Shown: piece after piece, positions 54,288 to 63,461 of the stretch
Layout: each line of letters begins with the position of its first letter
Numbering within the stretch: position 1 is the first letter of the stretch
Assembly: GCA_964642175.1 (NCBI GenBank)
Contig: CAZXOK010000010.1
Coordinates: forward strand, 11,180-75,179
Length of the DNA stretch: 64,000 nt
Reading direction: 5' to 3'
DNA from: JANQGG01 sp964642175
GTDB lineage: Bacteria; Bacteroidota; Chlorobiia; Chlorobiales; Chloroherpetonaceae
Notes under the pieces: generated by a model
The model's database searches: none
Told to the model about the DNA's origin: nothing
What the model saw: only the letters and a program-made list of their open reading frames with translations
Translations under genes and position numbers: made by a program

Positions 54288-55250
54288 TTATTGCACTCTC
54301 TGTAGAATTTTTTGAGCAATTTCTTCTTGACTCTCCTTAAGGGATGATATGCCCATCCACTCAACGCTTAAGCGATTGCGAAAAAATGTTAATTGTCGCT
54401 TGGCGTAATTTCGGGTGTGTTGCTTGATGAGATTGATGGCTTCTTCGAGTATGAACACACCCCTGAAATATGCAAAGAGTTCATTATAACCCACCGTGCA
54501 AAGAGCATTTATGGGTTGGCTGGTATCTTTTGGTAAGCCATAGGCGTTATATAGCCCCTCTGCCTCATTTAGAAAGCCCATCTCTATCATGTGATCAGTT
54601 CGCTCGTTAATGCGCTGGTATAACAGCTCACGGGGCAGATCTAAGCCAAACAATTGAAAGTTGAACTCATCAGGCGCAACCTGCTCGTGATAAAGCTCTG
54701 TGATGGTTTTGCCGCTGAGCTCTATGATCTCCAGGCTACGCACAAGCCGTTGGGTTTTGGTGGGATCCAGAGTTTTGGCATGATCCGGATCCAGGGTTTT
54801 TAACTTTTCATAGATCTTTTCAGCCCCCATCAATTGAATGTCCTTTTCAATCGCCTGCCGGATCTCGGGATTTTGCTTTGGCAGATCTGCAAATCCTTTC
54901 ACCAGGCCTTCGATGTATAGGGTGGAGCCGCCAACCACCACCACCTGTTTCCCGCCTTCCAGTATTTCCTGAATGCGTTTGGCCGCATCTGTGGCAAAAC
55001 GCCCGGCATCGTAAATATCGGTGATAGAAAGTTCATCAATAAAGTGGTGACGAACCCGCTTGAGCTCTTCCGGAACGGGTTTGGCTGAACCGATTGTAAG
55101 TTCTTTGTAAATTTGCCTGGAGTCGGCAGATATGATCTCGGCATTCATAAGCTCGGCAAGAGCGATACCCACGGAGGTTTTACCCGATGCAGTCGGGCCC
55201 AGAATTACCGGAATGGTTGGTTTTTTGGTTTGTGGCTGAGATGGCATCAA
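54288..55250 (-). CDS. miaA: tRNA dimethylallyltransferase
   Basis: 320 residues. P-loop 'GPTASGKTSVGIALA', 'ISADSRQIYKELTIG', 'IEGLVKGFADLP' and 'YAKRQLTFFRNR' match MiaA. It puts a dimethylallyl group on A37 of tRNAs that read U-starting codons. The next gene, maf, starts 3 bases upstream of it and ends just before, so the two are one transcript. Confidence 0.96.
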   Translation of the reverse strand: MMPSQPQTKKPTIPVILGPTASGKTSVGIALAELMNAEIISADSRQIYKELTIGSAKPVPEELKRVRHHFIDELSITDIYDAGRFATDAAKRIQEILEGGKQVVVVGGSTLYIEGLVKGFADLPKQNPEIRQAIEKDIQLMGAEKIYEKLKTLDPDHAKTLDPTKTQRLVRSLEIIELSGKTITELYHEQVAPDEFNFQLFGLDLPRELLYQRINERTDHMIEMGFLNEAEGLYNAYGLPKDTSQPINALCTVGYNELFAYFRGVFILEEAINLIKQHTRNYAKRQLTFFRNRLSVEWMGISSLKESQEEIAQKILQRVQ

Positions 55251-55253
55251 TCT

Positions 55254-55835
55254 TCAGATCAGGTTCAGGGACTTGAACGTCTTATACAACTTAGCAACAG
55301 GCAAACCTACAACATTATAATAGCATCCGTTGATCTTTTCAATAAAGCACGCCCCCACATTGTCCTGAATGCCATAAGAGCCGGCTTTATCATAAGGCTG
55401 AGCCACATCGATGTAATGTGCTATTTCGGATTGGCTCATCTCGGAAAACGTAACACGGGTTTCTTCAAAATCACAGATTTCTTTCGAAGGGGTTAGGATG
55501 GAAAAACCGGTAAACACAGAGTGGGTTCTGCCCTGAAGCCGTCCCAGCATCCCGGCGGCATCGGATTTGGATTGAGGTTTGTTCAGGATTTGGCCATCGA
55601 TCACAACAATGGTATCGGCGCAAAGCAAGGTGTCGCGTTCAATCTCAGCGTTATAGATCTCTTTAATTTCGCGCCCTTTGCGCAGGGCCAGCTCCGTTAC
55701 GATTGTCTCAGGCGACCAGTCGGGATCGAAATGCTCGTGAGTTTCGGCTGTGAGAACTCTAAACGGCACGTTTAACAGCTTAAGCAACTGTTGGCGCCGG
55801 GGCGACTTTGAGCCCAAAATCAGTTCACAATCCAT
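55254..55835 (-). CDS. maf: Maf-family nucleoside triphosphate pyrophosphatase
   Basis: 193 residues from the ATG at 55835, chosen because it starts at 'MDCELILGSKSPRRQQLL', the usual Maf start. A longer frame from 55862 would overlap the symporter gene. 'LCADTIVVIDGQILNKP' is the catalytic region. Maf proteins hydrolyse dTTP, UTP or modified NTPs. It lies between the symporter and miaA, all leftward. Confidence 0.93.
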   Translation of the reverse strand: MDCELILGSKSPRRQQLLKLLNVPFRVLTAETHEHFDPDWSPETIVTELALRKGREIKEIYNAEIERDTLLCADTIVVIDGQILNKPQSKSDAAGMLGRLQGRTHSVFTGFSILTPSKEICDFEETRVTFSEMSQSEIAHYIDVAQPYDKAGSYGIQDNVGACFIEKINGCYYNVVGLPVAKLYKTFKSLNLI

Positions 55836-55843
55836 ACCTTCTA

Positions 55844-57598
55844 TCAGGTTAATTTGTACCATCCGCGCGACTCAAAATCTCGGTAAATCATGTACCCGGC
55901 CACAATGCCCGTGATTAAAAACAGCACTCCGGGTAAGATCTCCATGAAAATCAGTTTACCAATCCCAAATAAAAACGCATACACCATCACCACACTGTAG
56001 AACCAGTTTAAGGCTAAGGTAGAAAAGTCCTCTTCGGCTGAGATATCGGGCATTTGAGATGCAATGGGTTGCCATAATGCACCGCCTACGCGTATTTTTT
56101 TATAAAATGCTTTCAGGTGCTCGTTCTCGTCGGGTTTGGTTAAAAAGGTTACGATCAGGGTAACGGTAATGGTAAAGCTTACAATCAGAAAGAGCGAATG
56201 TGGGAACTCGATGGACGTAAATGCCGAAATCAACCCATAAGCAATAAAGGGCGCTACCATTGAGGTGATCTCCGACCAGGCGTTCAGCCGCCACCAGTAC
56301 CATCGCATGATCAGCACAAAGCCCGTTCCCGCGCCGCATTCCAGGATAAATGCCCACGCTCCGGTTATGCTTTCCAGGATAAAAAAGGTGATAAACAGCG
56401 AGAGCGCCGCCACCAGCACCGTGATGATGCGCGATATACCCACATAGTTTTTATCGGAGAGATCGGGCCGAATAAAGCGTTTGTAAAAGTCGTTCAGAAT
56501 GTAGCTGGTGCCCCAGTTGAGATGTGTGGAAAGGGTGGACATGTAGGCGGCCAAAAATGCGGCCAGTAACAACCCCTTAAGCCCGATCGGTAAAACTTTT
56601 TGCATCACATAAATAAAACCATCTTCTTTTTGATCGGCCGGAAGATCGGGGAACATGATCACACTCACCAGACCCACAATAATCCACGGCCACGGACGCA
56701 GACAGTAATGCGCCACGGTAAACCAAAGCGTGGCAAACAGGGAGTTTTTTTCATCTTTGGCGCTCATCATGCGTTGGGCCACATAACCGCCGCCACCCGG
56801 CTCGGCGCCCGGATACCAGGAAGCCCACCATTGTACGCCAACAAAGGCCAGAAAGGCGTACAAGGTCAGTTGATAGGCGCCTTCAAGTCCCGACCCATTT
56901 GAAGAAATAGTCGGGATGAACTCGAACATCCACGCCGGCAAACCTTCCTGTATGCCACCGGCATACTGAACCGCCGGGCTTTGAACGGCCAGAATGGCCA
57001 GCACCACGCAGCCGATCATAGAAATGGAGAACTGGATGAGATCGGTAACCGCCACGCCCCACAAGCCGGCCAAACCCGAGTAAAACGTGGTTAAGAGTAC
57101 ACAAAACACGATGGCATAAACCGGGTTGAGTTCCGGGATCATGATGGTGATGATCTTAACCATGGCCAGGTTTACCCAGCCGATGATGATCACATTCATG
57201 AACAGCCCAAAGTAGAGGGCTTTAAAGCCACGCAGAAATCCGGCGGCTTTTCCGCTGTAACGAAGCTCAATAAATTCAAGGTCGGTAAGGATTTCGGCTC
57301 GCCGCCACAGCCGTGAAAAGAAAAACACCGAGAGCATGCCACCAAAGGCAAAGGCCCACCAGATCCAGTTTCCGGCAATGCCGTGTTTGGCTACCAGGCC
57401 TGAAACAGCCAGCGGGGTATCGGCAGCAAATGTGGTAGCTACCATGCCGGTTCCGGCGAGCCACCAGGGTTGTTTTCGTCCGGAGAGAAAAAACTCGGTG
57501 GTGCTTTGTGAGGCCAGTTTGGAGTAACGAACGCCAATAAACAGGGTTAAGAGCAGGTAACTGGCTATAACAAGGTAGTCGACCAAAGTAAGTGGCAT
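55844..57598 (-). CDS. Sodium:solute symporter, larger variant
   Basis: 584 residues, about 13-14 membrane helices. 'TEFFLSGRKQPWWLAGTGMVATTFAAD' region (~residues 35-60) and 'KGLLLAAFLAAYMSTLSTHLNWGTSY' are SSS motifs. Its sequence differs from the other symporter at 52016-53491, so the pair are not recent duplicates. Substrate unknown. Confidence 0.88.
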   Translation of the reverse strand: MPLTLVDYLVIASYLLLTLFIGVRYSKLASQSTTEFFLSGRKQPWWLAGTGMVATTFAADTPLAVSGLVAKHGIAGNWIWWAFAFGGMLSVFFFSRLWRRAEILTDLEFIELRYSGKAAGFLRGFKALYFGLFMNVIIIGWVNLAMVKIITIMIPELNPVYAIVFCVLLTTFYSGLAGLWGVAVTDLIQFSISMIGCVVLAILAVQSPAVQYAGGIQEGLPAWMFEFIPTISSNGSGLEGAYQLTLYAFLAFVGVQWWASWYPGAEPGGGGYVAQRMMSAKDEKNSLFATLWFTVAHYCLRPWPWIIVGLVSVIMFPDLPADQKEDGFIYVMQKVLPIGLKGLLLAAFLAAYMSTLSTHLNWGTSYILNDFYKRFIRPDLSDKNYVGISRIITVLVAALSLFITFFILESITGAWAFILECGAGTGFVLIMRWYWWRLNAWSEITSMVAPFIAYGLISAFTSIEFPHSLFLIVSFTITVTLIVTFLTKPDENEHLKAFYKKIRVGGALWQPIASQMPDISAEEDFSTLALNWFYSVVMVYAFLFGIGKLIFMEILPGVLFLITGIVAGYMIYRDFESRGWYKLT

Positions 57599-57706
57599 GA
57601 GGTAATAAATTCTTTAACGGCGAAAAACAGGTTTAAAAAGTTTTCAGAAAGTAACTAAATTTTTGTTTTTTTCTTTGCCGCTTTTTCAACCTAAACCTTT
57701 TCTGCG

Positions 57707-58711
57707 GTGCATTGCCAGATAATTTATAACGCCGTGCCCGATTTTAATCCGGCTACCAAAGACCTCAAGTCGGAGATCGGGATCCTTGCGGCCGTGGATG
57801 ATATTGCCAAAGCTGTTTCAGGCTACGGCCAGGTCACGTTGTACCCGTTTAGCGGCGATATTGTCCATTTTATGCAGAACCTTAAATCCAGCCGCCCCGA
57901 TGTGGTGTTTAACTTATTTGAAGGCACATACGGGCTGTCCCAGTCCGAGGCCCTCATCCCGATGGCTTTGGAACTTATGCGGGTGCCCTATACCGGCTCG
58001 GGCCCTTACACCCTGCAAACCTGTTTAAATAAACCCAAAGCCAAACGAAAACTCAAGGAGGCTGGTATTGCCACTCCGGGCTTCCAGGTTTTTTTACCCG
58101 ACGATGCCATCCAGACCCACCTGGCGTTTCCGTTGTTTGTGAAACCTGAGCATGAAGATGCCAGCATTGGAATTTCGCACCAATCGGTTGTGAATAATCA
58201 GGGTGATCTGTCCCGGCAGGTCAGGTTCATCTGGGAGCAGTTTCGGCAGGGAGCGCTGGTTGAGCCATACATAGACGGGCGTGAATTTAATGTAGCGATC
58301 ATCGACGAGGTTAAAGGGCACGTTTTTTCTCCGAAAGTCTTACCGGTTTCAGAGATTGATTTTTCCGGAATGCCTGCCACAAGCCCAAAGATTGTGACCT
58401 ACGAGGGTAAATGGGAAGAGAAAAGCCCCGATTACACCGGCACCGTGCCGGTTTGCCCGGCTCAGATATCAGAAGTAAGCCAAGAAGAGCTGGCAACTCT
58501 GGCAACAAAAGTCTATAAGTTGTTTGAATGCTGCGGTTATGCACGTGTGGATGTCCGCCAGGATACACAGGGCCGTTGTTTTGTGATTGATGTTAATCCA
58601 AACCCCGATCTCTCCAGGGATGCCGGATTATGCAATGCCGCCCAAAAGGCAGGATTAAGTTATGAGGATCTGCTGAAAGAAATTCTCCAAAGCGCCAGAA
58701 TTGAGCCATAA
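57707..58711 (+). CDS. ATP-grasp ligase related to D-Ala-D-Ala ligase
   Basis: 334 residues, start GTG at 57707. ATP-grasp signatures: 'FNLFEGTYGLSQSEALIPMALELM' region, 'LFVKPEHEDASIGIS', 'GREFNVAIIDE', 'CFVIDVNPNPDLSRDAG'. The last differs from the 'EINT/N' end of true D-Ala-D-Ala ligase, so another amino acid or peptide is likely ligated. It stands alone between two leftward genes and ends at a strong terminator. Confidence 0.82.
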   Translation: MHCQIIYNAVPDFNPATKDLKSEIGILAAVDDIAKAVSGYGQVTLYPFSGDIVHFMQNLKSSRPDVVFNLFEGTYGLSQSEALIPMALELMRVPYTGSGPYTLQTCLNKPKAKRKLKEAGIATPGFQVFLPDDAIQTHLAFPLFVKPEHEDASIGISHQSVVNNQGDLSRQVRFIWEQFRQGALVEPYIDGREFNVAIIDEVKGHVFSPKVLPVSEIDFSGMPATSPKIVTYEGKWEEKSPDYTGTVPVCPAQISEVSQEELATLATKVYKLFECCGYARVDVRQDTQGRCFVIDVNPNPDLSRDAGLCNAAQKAGLSYEDLLKEILQSARIEP

Positions 58712-58743
58712 AAAAAGCCTTCAACATGGTGTTGAAGGCCTTT
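58711..58743 (-). terminator. Terminator between ATP-grasp ligase and the desaturase
   Basis: 9-bp stem GCCTTCAAC / GTTGAAGGC with a 5-base loop. The seven-base A-run on its left gives a U-run for the leftward desaturase gene; it also has three T on the right. Confidence 0.85.
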
Positions 58744-58747
58744 AGAC

Positions 58748-60118
58748 TTATCCCTCAGATTTTCCAAATCGTTTATCAATGCGTTCGGCAACCTGCTTGC
58801 CGCTCAGGGCTGCGCCTTCCATAGAGGCCAGGTATTTTTGGTAGGTGTAATCTCCGGCCAGGAAGAAGTTATCAATCGGGCTGCGCTGGTCGGGTCTGAA
58901 TCTATCCACACCCGGTACGGCTTTATAAACCGATTCAGGGATTTTGACCATCGTGTATTTCAGAAGCTTGGCATCGCGCGAGAGCGGGAACCGGTCGTGC
59001 ATGTCTTTCATGATATTGTCGATGATCACATCGTTTGGCATATCCATCAACTGGTGTGCCGGGGCCAGAACCAAACTCATGACACTGCCACCGGTGGCCG
59101 AGCCAATCCCTTCCTGGTAATCATCCGGGCAGGTGATGGACACATCAGCAAAAGTGGCAAACGTGGTTCCCTGGGAGAACATGAGATTGTCGGTATCGGT
59201 TACTTTTTTATCGAACCATAACTGGCAATTGGCTACCGGGCTGCCGACAAACTGGTAGAGGCTTTGGAAATAGCGGTGCTTGTTCCAGGCTTTTGGTACA
59301 AGTTTCTTAAAGCTATGAACCGGCAGGGCCGAGACAAAGGCATCGGCAACAATTTCTGAGCCATCGGCCATGACGGCGGCGCGAACCGTATCATCGTCGT
59401 TCAGCTCAAATTTGGTTAAGCGGGCGCTTGGGATTACACGGCCGCCTTTGTCTTCGATGTACTTGATCATCGGGTTGATCATCGAATCGCCGGGATTGTC
59501 CTTGAAAAAGGCAAACCGGGTGGCGGTGTAGTCTGTACCGAAGTATTTGAAGATGGTAACCATCGGCCGCGCGCTGATCACATTCGGCTCTATAAAGTTC
59601 ATGGCCAGGGCAATGGGTCGCCAAAGGCGCTGGAGGGAGTTCTCGGAGCACCCACGCAGGTGATGCCACTCGGAGTATGTCATGTCGTCCTGGCTGCGGA
59701 AATACTCTTCGTTGCCGCTCAGGGCCGGGAAAAGTCCCTTGATCAGGGAAAGCTTATCGCCAAGGGTAATAAAATCGGCTTGCAGGCCGCCAACCAATTC
59801 GGCCCAGGGGCTCGGGAGTTCGGCTTTTCTAAAAGCAGATTGCTGACCTTCGGATTCGGCATAGATCAGGGCATGGTCTTTCCAGAGATAATTGTCTTTA
59901 GCCCCGACTTTATCCAGGAGATGCTGGAGTTCTTCGTACCCGCCAAAAACAATATGCAAACCCGATTCAATGGTATCGCCGTCTTTATCGCGCCAGGCCG
60001 AAACCTTACCACCCAAAACACTGCGTTTTTCATAAAGATCAACCTCGTAACCACGGTCCAGCAAATTTATTGCGGCGCTTAAACCAGCCACACCGCCACC
60101 AAATACTGCAACTTTCAC
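58748..60118 (-). CDS. FAD-dependent oxidoreductase, CrtP/ZDS/HpnE-like desaturase
   Basis: 456 residues. FAD motif 'VAVFGGGVAGLSAAINLLDR', then 'YEKRSVLGGKVSAWRD'. The size and 'GLHIVFGGYEELQHLL' plus 'FFLAGDYTYQKYLASMEGA' fit the plant/cyanobacterial-type phytoene or zeta-carotene desaturases and squalene-associated HpnE. No carotenoid or hopanoid partner gene is nearby, so the substrate is open. The leftward transcript ends at the 58711-58743 hairpin. Confidence 0.88.
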   Translation of the reverse strand: MKVAVFGGGVAGLSAAINLLDRGYEVDLYEKRSVLGGKVSAWRDKDGDTIESGLHIVFGGYEELQHLLDKVGAKDNYLWKDHALIYAESEGQQSAFRKAELPSPWAELVGGLQADFITLGDKLSLIKGLFPALSGNEEYFRSQDDMTYSEWHHLRGCSENSLQRLWRPIALAMNFIEPNVISARPMVTIFKYFGTDYTATRFAFFKDNPGDSMINPMIKYIEDKGGRVIPSARLTKFELNDDDTVRAAVMADGSEIVADAFVSALPVHSFKKLVPKAWNKHRYFQSLYQFVGSPVANCQLWFDKKVTDTDNLMFSQGTTFATFADVSITCPDDYQEGIGSATGGSVMSLVLAPAHQLMDMPNDVIIDNIMKDMHDRFPLSRDAKLLKYTMVKIPESVYKAVPGVDRFRPDQRSPIDNFFLAGDYTYQKYLASMEGAALSGKQVAERIDKRFGKSEG

Positions 60119-60301
60119 AATTGAAATCCTTTCTTAAATCTTTTTTAAAGTTGATGCCAAATATACGAAATCAAACGTTTTGCATCACAGATGCTTTAAT
60201 AAATTAGTGGTATCAATTTCAGGTTGGTAAAGTTTTTACGATGTTTTATGTTTTGGTATATGAATACCAATTCTAACTTATCCGGGGTGTATGAATAAGT
60301 T

Positions 60302-61540
60302 ATGATAAAGTCTGTTACACTCATAGTTCTTCCGTTACTGTTAATTTTTGGTCATCTCAATGCACTGCAAGCCAGGGAACTTGTGTTGGTTTCAAGTTCT
60401 GAAAACAGGCTACACGAAGGCCAATCTGCCATTCTCACCTACACCTTATTTACCAAAACCCCAAACCTGGTGGTGGATGTTGTAAAAGCCCGCAGTTTCT
60501 GGAGCGTGGGTGGAGAGTTTCTGCCTACTCACCGGCAGGTTATTGATCGTCAGGTCTATTTTAACGGTCAGCGTTATTTTACAAGAAATATTGCCCGGGT
60601 AAAAGTTACCATCGATCAGCATGGCCAGTGGATGGTTTCGCCGGTTAAGATCTTTGTTGAAAAACTCTCCACAACTCATCTCTTCGATAATGGCCTTCCC
60701 AGTATGCAAACCCTTTTAAATCAAATTGGCAAAACCCAACGATACGAACTGGGGGTGTTGCCTGTTCATTTTGTTGTAAATGCCAAAACCAAGCCGGCTT
60801 CTGTTCAAACCGATAAAATCCTTTCCGGCAAGGATATTGAGCTGTTGTTTGAAGAGGAGCGCAAGCGGGAAGCTGACCGGAGAACAACGGCTGTGGCTCT
60901 GGCTGTTTTATTTGGCATAAGTATCAGCGGTGGAGCCGTGGTAAGAAAGCTGATGAAAAACCATAACCCGGCAGTTAGATATTTTGGTGAAACAGCCCGG
61001 TTTTTAATGAGCGGTGTCAATAAAGACACGCGGTTTATTCCCAGGCGCAACTCCGAAAGTCTGATAGAGGTTTTTCATGAACTCTATGCTTCGCCACATC
61101 AGCATGAACTGGATGGGTTTATTGATCGTTACCAGCAAAAGGTGCTCGAAAGGGTAGAGCGGTTTCTGTGTAACAGTGCCATACGATCGGTGTTTTTAGT
61201 CAGTTACCGCAACGATGAGCCGCCCGTAAAGCAAATGGTATGGGCCGATCCAACACGTTATGCCGGTGCTTTAATGCAGGATATCCGTAAAGGGACTTAT
61301 ACCTATATCCTGACAGAAAAAAATGAATCCTTCCTTTACATCTGGCTGCTCTCTCAGGATGTGTTTAACGACTTTTGCCGCGATAAATACTTTCTCGAAA
61401 AACTATACGCCCAAGAAATTACCTCCAAACAGCAGGAACCCGACTCTTTTGAGACCATTAATATCGACAAGAATGGCAACATAGTCTTTAAATCCAGCTC
61501 CAAAAAGCCAAAGCCACCAGAGCAAAAGACAACGTCTTAG
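60302..61540 (+). CDS. BatD-like exported membrane-anchored protein
   Basis: 412 residues. Signal peptide (ending 'ALQARE'), then a ~140-residue domain ('LHEGQSAILTYTLFTKTPNL' ... 'KVTIDQHGQWMVSPVKIFVE') like the N-terminal part of BatD/aerotolerance proteins. A single membrane helix (~residues 195-215, 'AVALAVLFGISISGGAVV') and a cytoplasmic domain of ~200 residues with no known match follow. The last ~100 bases and 35 downstream bases are copied again at 63003-63141. Confidence 0.7.
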   Translation: MIKSVTLIVLPLLLIFGHLNALQARELVLVSSSENRLHEGQSAILTYTLFTKTPNLVVDVVKARSFWSVGGEFLPTHRQVIDRQVYFNGQRYFTRNIARVKVTIDQHGQWMVSPVKIFVEKLSTTHLFDNGLPSMQTLLNQIGKTQRYELGVLPVHFVVNAKTKPASVQTDKILSGKDIELLFEEERKREADRRTTAVALAVLFGISISGGAVVRKLMKNHNPAVRYFGETARFLMSGVNKDTRFIPRRNSESLIEVFHELYASPHQHELDGFIDRYQQKVLERVERFLCNSAIRSVFLVSYRNDEPPVKQMVWADPTRYAGALMQDIRKGTYTYILTEKNESFLYIWLLSQDVFNDFCRDKYFLEKLYAQEITSKQQEPDSFETINIDKNGNIVFKSSSKKPKPPEQKTTS

Positions 61541-61575
61541 CAGCGCTTTGAAGTGTTATGCTGAAGGCCGTTGAG
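61437..61575 (+). repeat. 139-bp direct repeat, copy A (3' end of the BatD-like gene)
   Basis: Aligns without gaps to 63003-63141, 130 of 139 bases identical by my count. This copy encodes the intact C-terminus and 35 bases beyond the stop. Confidence 0.9.
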
Positions 61576-61667
61576 TATCGGGTACTTATACCTGAAACCT
61601 GATTCATAAACCGCTTATCTTCTATGTATATCAAGTCGGGGGAGATTGGCAATATTGTTAGGGCTGT

Positions 61668-62837
61668 TTAGTAATTGAATCCAAAAGCCCAAAGGGGAAT
61701 CACATTGAGGTAACCATATTCAATATCATCTTTTACTACAAATGATTTTCCGTCTTTTTTTAATTGGGCTTGACCCTTATTTTTTCCACCTACTTCAAAC
61801 GAATAATCATCAATTACAAAATCTGCTTTTTTTGAAGATATGACTTTATTTTTCACACTCATTTGATTGAAAAAGAAAGTCTCCCGCAAATTTCCGACAT
61901 TTGATTGATCTCCAACCAGGTTGAAAATCATATTAGTATTGTCTAAATATACTTTATCTACTTTTCCTAATCCACGAATCCCACTTGTTTTATTTCTTAG
62001 CTGCCCGATAAGTCCGGCTTTTTCCATATAAGAAAAATAATCGTCCAGGGAATTCCGACTTACTTGAAGCATTTCGGATATTTTAGAAAAATTGGGTTTA
62101 AAGGGGACGCTTTCTGCAATGATGGACAGTAATCGTTTTAGTTTTCTTCCTGTTCCAACATTGAGATTTGCATATTGTGGGATATCTGATTCTAATGTTT
62201 GAACAATAATTTGACCTAAGCGCAGATTTATTTCATTTTCAATGCCAAAAGGATAGTACCCACGTTTTAAATAATCATGAAATAATGGCAGCGGATGTTG
62301 AATGGTATCAAGTTTTACTTCATTATTTATGATTTGTGTTAAGGTGTAGACATCTGTTTCATGATTGTGAAAGAATTTCAAATATTCACGAAATGAAAGC
62401 CCTTGTAGTTTATACATTATTGCTCTGCGACTTAAATCGGCAGAACCTTTAAGTATATCCAGTACAGAAGAACCCGTAAATACGATTTTCAGATCAGGAA
62501 AAGAATCGTAAATATTTTTTAATTCCCAAGACCAGTTGGCGTATTTATGGATTTCATCAATAAATAAATACTCTCCCGCATTTTTATAAAAATCATCCGT
62601 TAAATCCAGAAGTCGGTTTTCACTAAAATACATATCGTCTGCCGATACATATAAGGCTTTTTTGCTATCTAAGTTTTCCTTGATATGCTGTAAAAGCATT
62701 GTTGTTTTACCAACGCCGCGAGCGCCGATAATGCCAACCATTCGGCTATCCCAAGAGACATTATCGTATAAGTAACGTTTAAAATCTGTTGTGGTATGTT
62801 GTAAAAGCGTCTTAAATTTCTGATACAGCGTTTTCAT
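61668..62837 (-). CDS. AAA ATPase of the AAA_14/DUF4143 type
   Basis: 389 residues. Walker A 'GIIGARGVGKTTMLLQ' (residue ~35), Walker B 'YLFIDEIHKYANWSWEL', sensor 'VFTGSSVLDI', and a C-terminal DUF4143 domain with 'ADFVIDDYSFEVGGKNKG'. The family is common, often mobile or in defence and toxin-antitoxin settings, with no settled function. The gene is more AT-rich than its neighbours and lies alone between two copies of a host gene end, which suggests lateral gain. Confidence 0.9.
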   Translation of the reverse strand: MKTLYQKFKTLLQHTTTDFKRYLYDNVSWDSRMVGIIGARGVGKTTMLLQHIKENLDSKKALYVSADDMYFSENRLLDLTDDFYKNAGEYLFIDEIHKYANWSWELKNIYDSFPDLKIVFTGSSVLDILKGSADLSRRAIMYKLQGLSFREYLKFFHNHETDVYTLTQIINNEVKLDTIQHPLPLFHDYLKRGYYPFGIENEINLRLGQIIVQTLESDIPQYANLNVGTGRKLKRLLSIIAESVPFKPNFSKISEMLQVSRNSLDDYFSYMEKAGLIGQLRNKTSGIRGLGKVDKVYLDNTNMIFNLVGDQSNVGNLRETFFFNQMSVKNKVISSKKADFVIDDYSFEVGGKNKGQAQLKKDGKSFVVKDDIEYGYLNVIPLWAFGFNY

Positions 62838-63461
62838 AGTCTTGTGGTTTTATTAAATATATAATATGCACAACAGAATTAACAATATATATATATAATG
62901 CTCATTTAAAAGTGCATATATTTTATGGTTTATATGGTTCTCTGATCTTGATAAATGGATTTCGGGGCAGTTTCCAATGGAACCGCTAAGCCGTTGTGAG
63001 ATAACCCGATTCTTTTGAGACCATTAATAACGACTAGAATGGCAACATAGTCTTGAAATCCGGCTCCAAAAAGCCAAAGCCACCAGAGCAAAAGACAGCG
63101 TCTTAGCAGCGCTATGAAGTATTATGCTGAAAGCCGTTGAGGTGTTTATCGCTTAACAGGGTTGGAAAGTATTGGGGTTTTTCAGGCCAATGGTACCTGT
63201 GAGTGAGGCTGTTTGGGATTTTTTTTTAGATGAGGTACAACGGTCTGGCTATGTGCAGTGCGGGATTTCAAGCCACTTCACTATCCGTTTACCGATAAGT
63301 TTATTTATTGTATTTACTTTCATATCAGCACTTTCGCCCGCATTACGTATAGCCATTGTGTTTGCCTCGAATGGCAGTCTCTTGCCACCAAGATAGCTAA
63401 TTGGGAGCAAGAGAATATAATGTTTTCCACAATATGTTTAGCTAGGGAGTGAAAGTCTCCT
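62838..63461. other. Accessory region between the AAA ATPase and the group II intron
   Basis: AT-rich stretch with the repeat copy B (63003-63141). The frames of 60-74 codons at 63172-63452 overlap one another and show no family motif, so I do not call them as genes. Confidence 0.5.
63003..63141 (+). repeat. 139-bp direct repeat, copy B (degenerate)
   Basis: Same length as copy A at 61437-61575, with nine substitutions. One makes an in-frame TAG ('GACTAG' for 'GACAAG'), so it is a non-coding remnant of the BatD-like gene's 3' end. Confidence 0.9.

Noticed and set aside
63172..63452. Two overlapping frames of 74 and 64 codons
   Set aside because: They overlap in different frames, have no motifs and lie in decayed accessory DNA.
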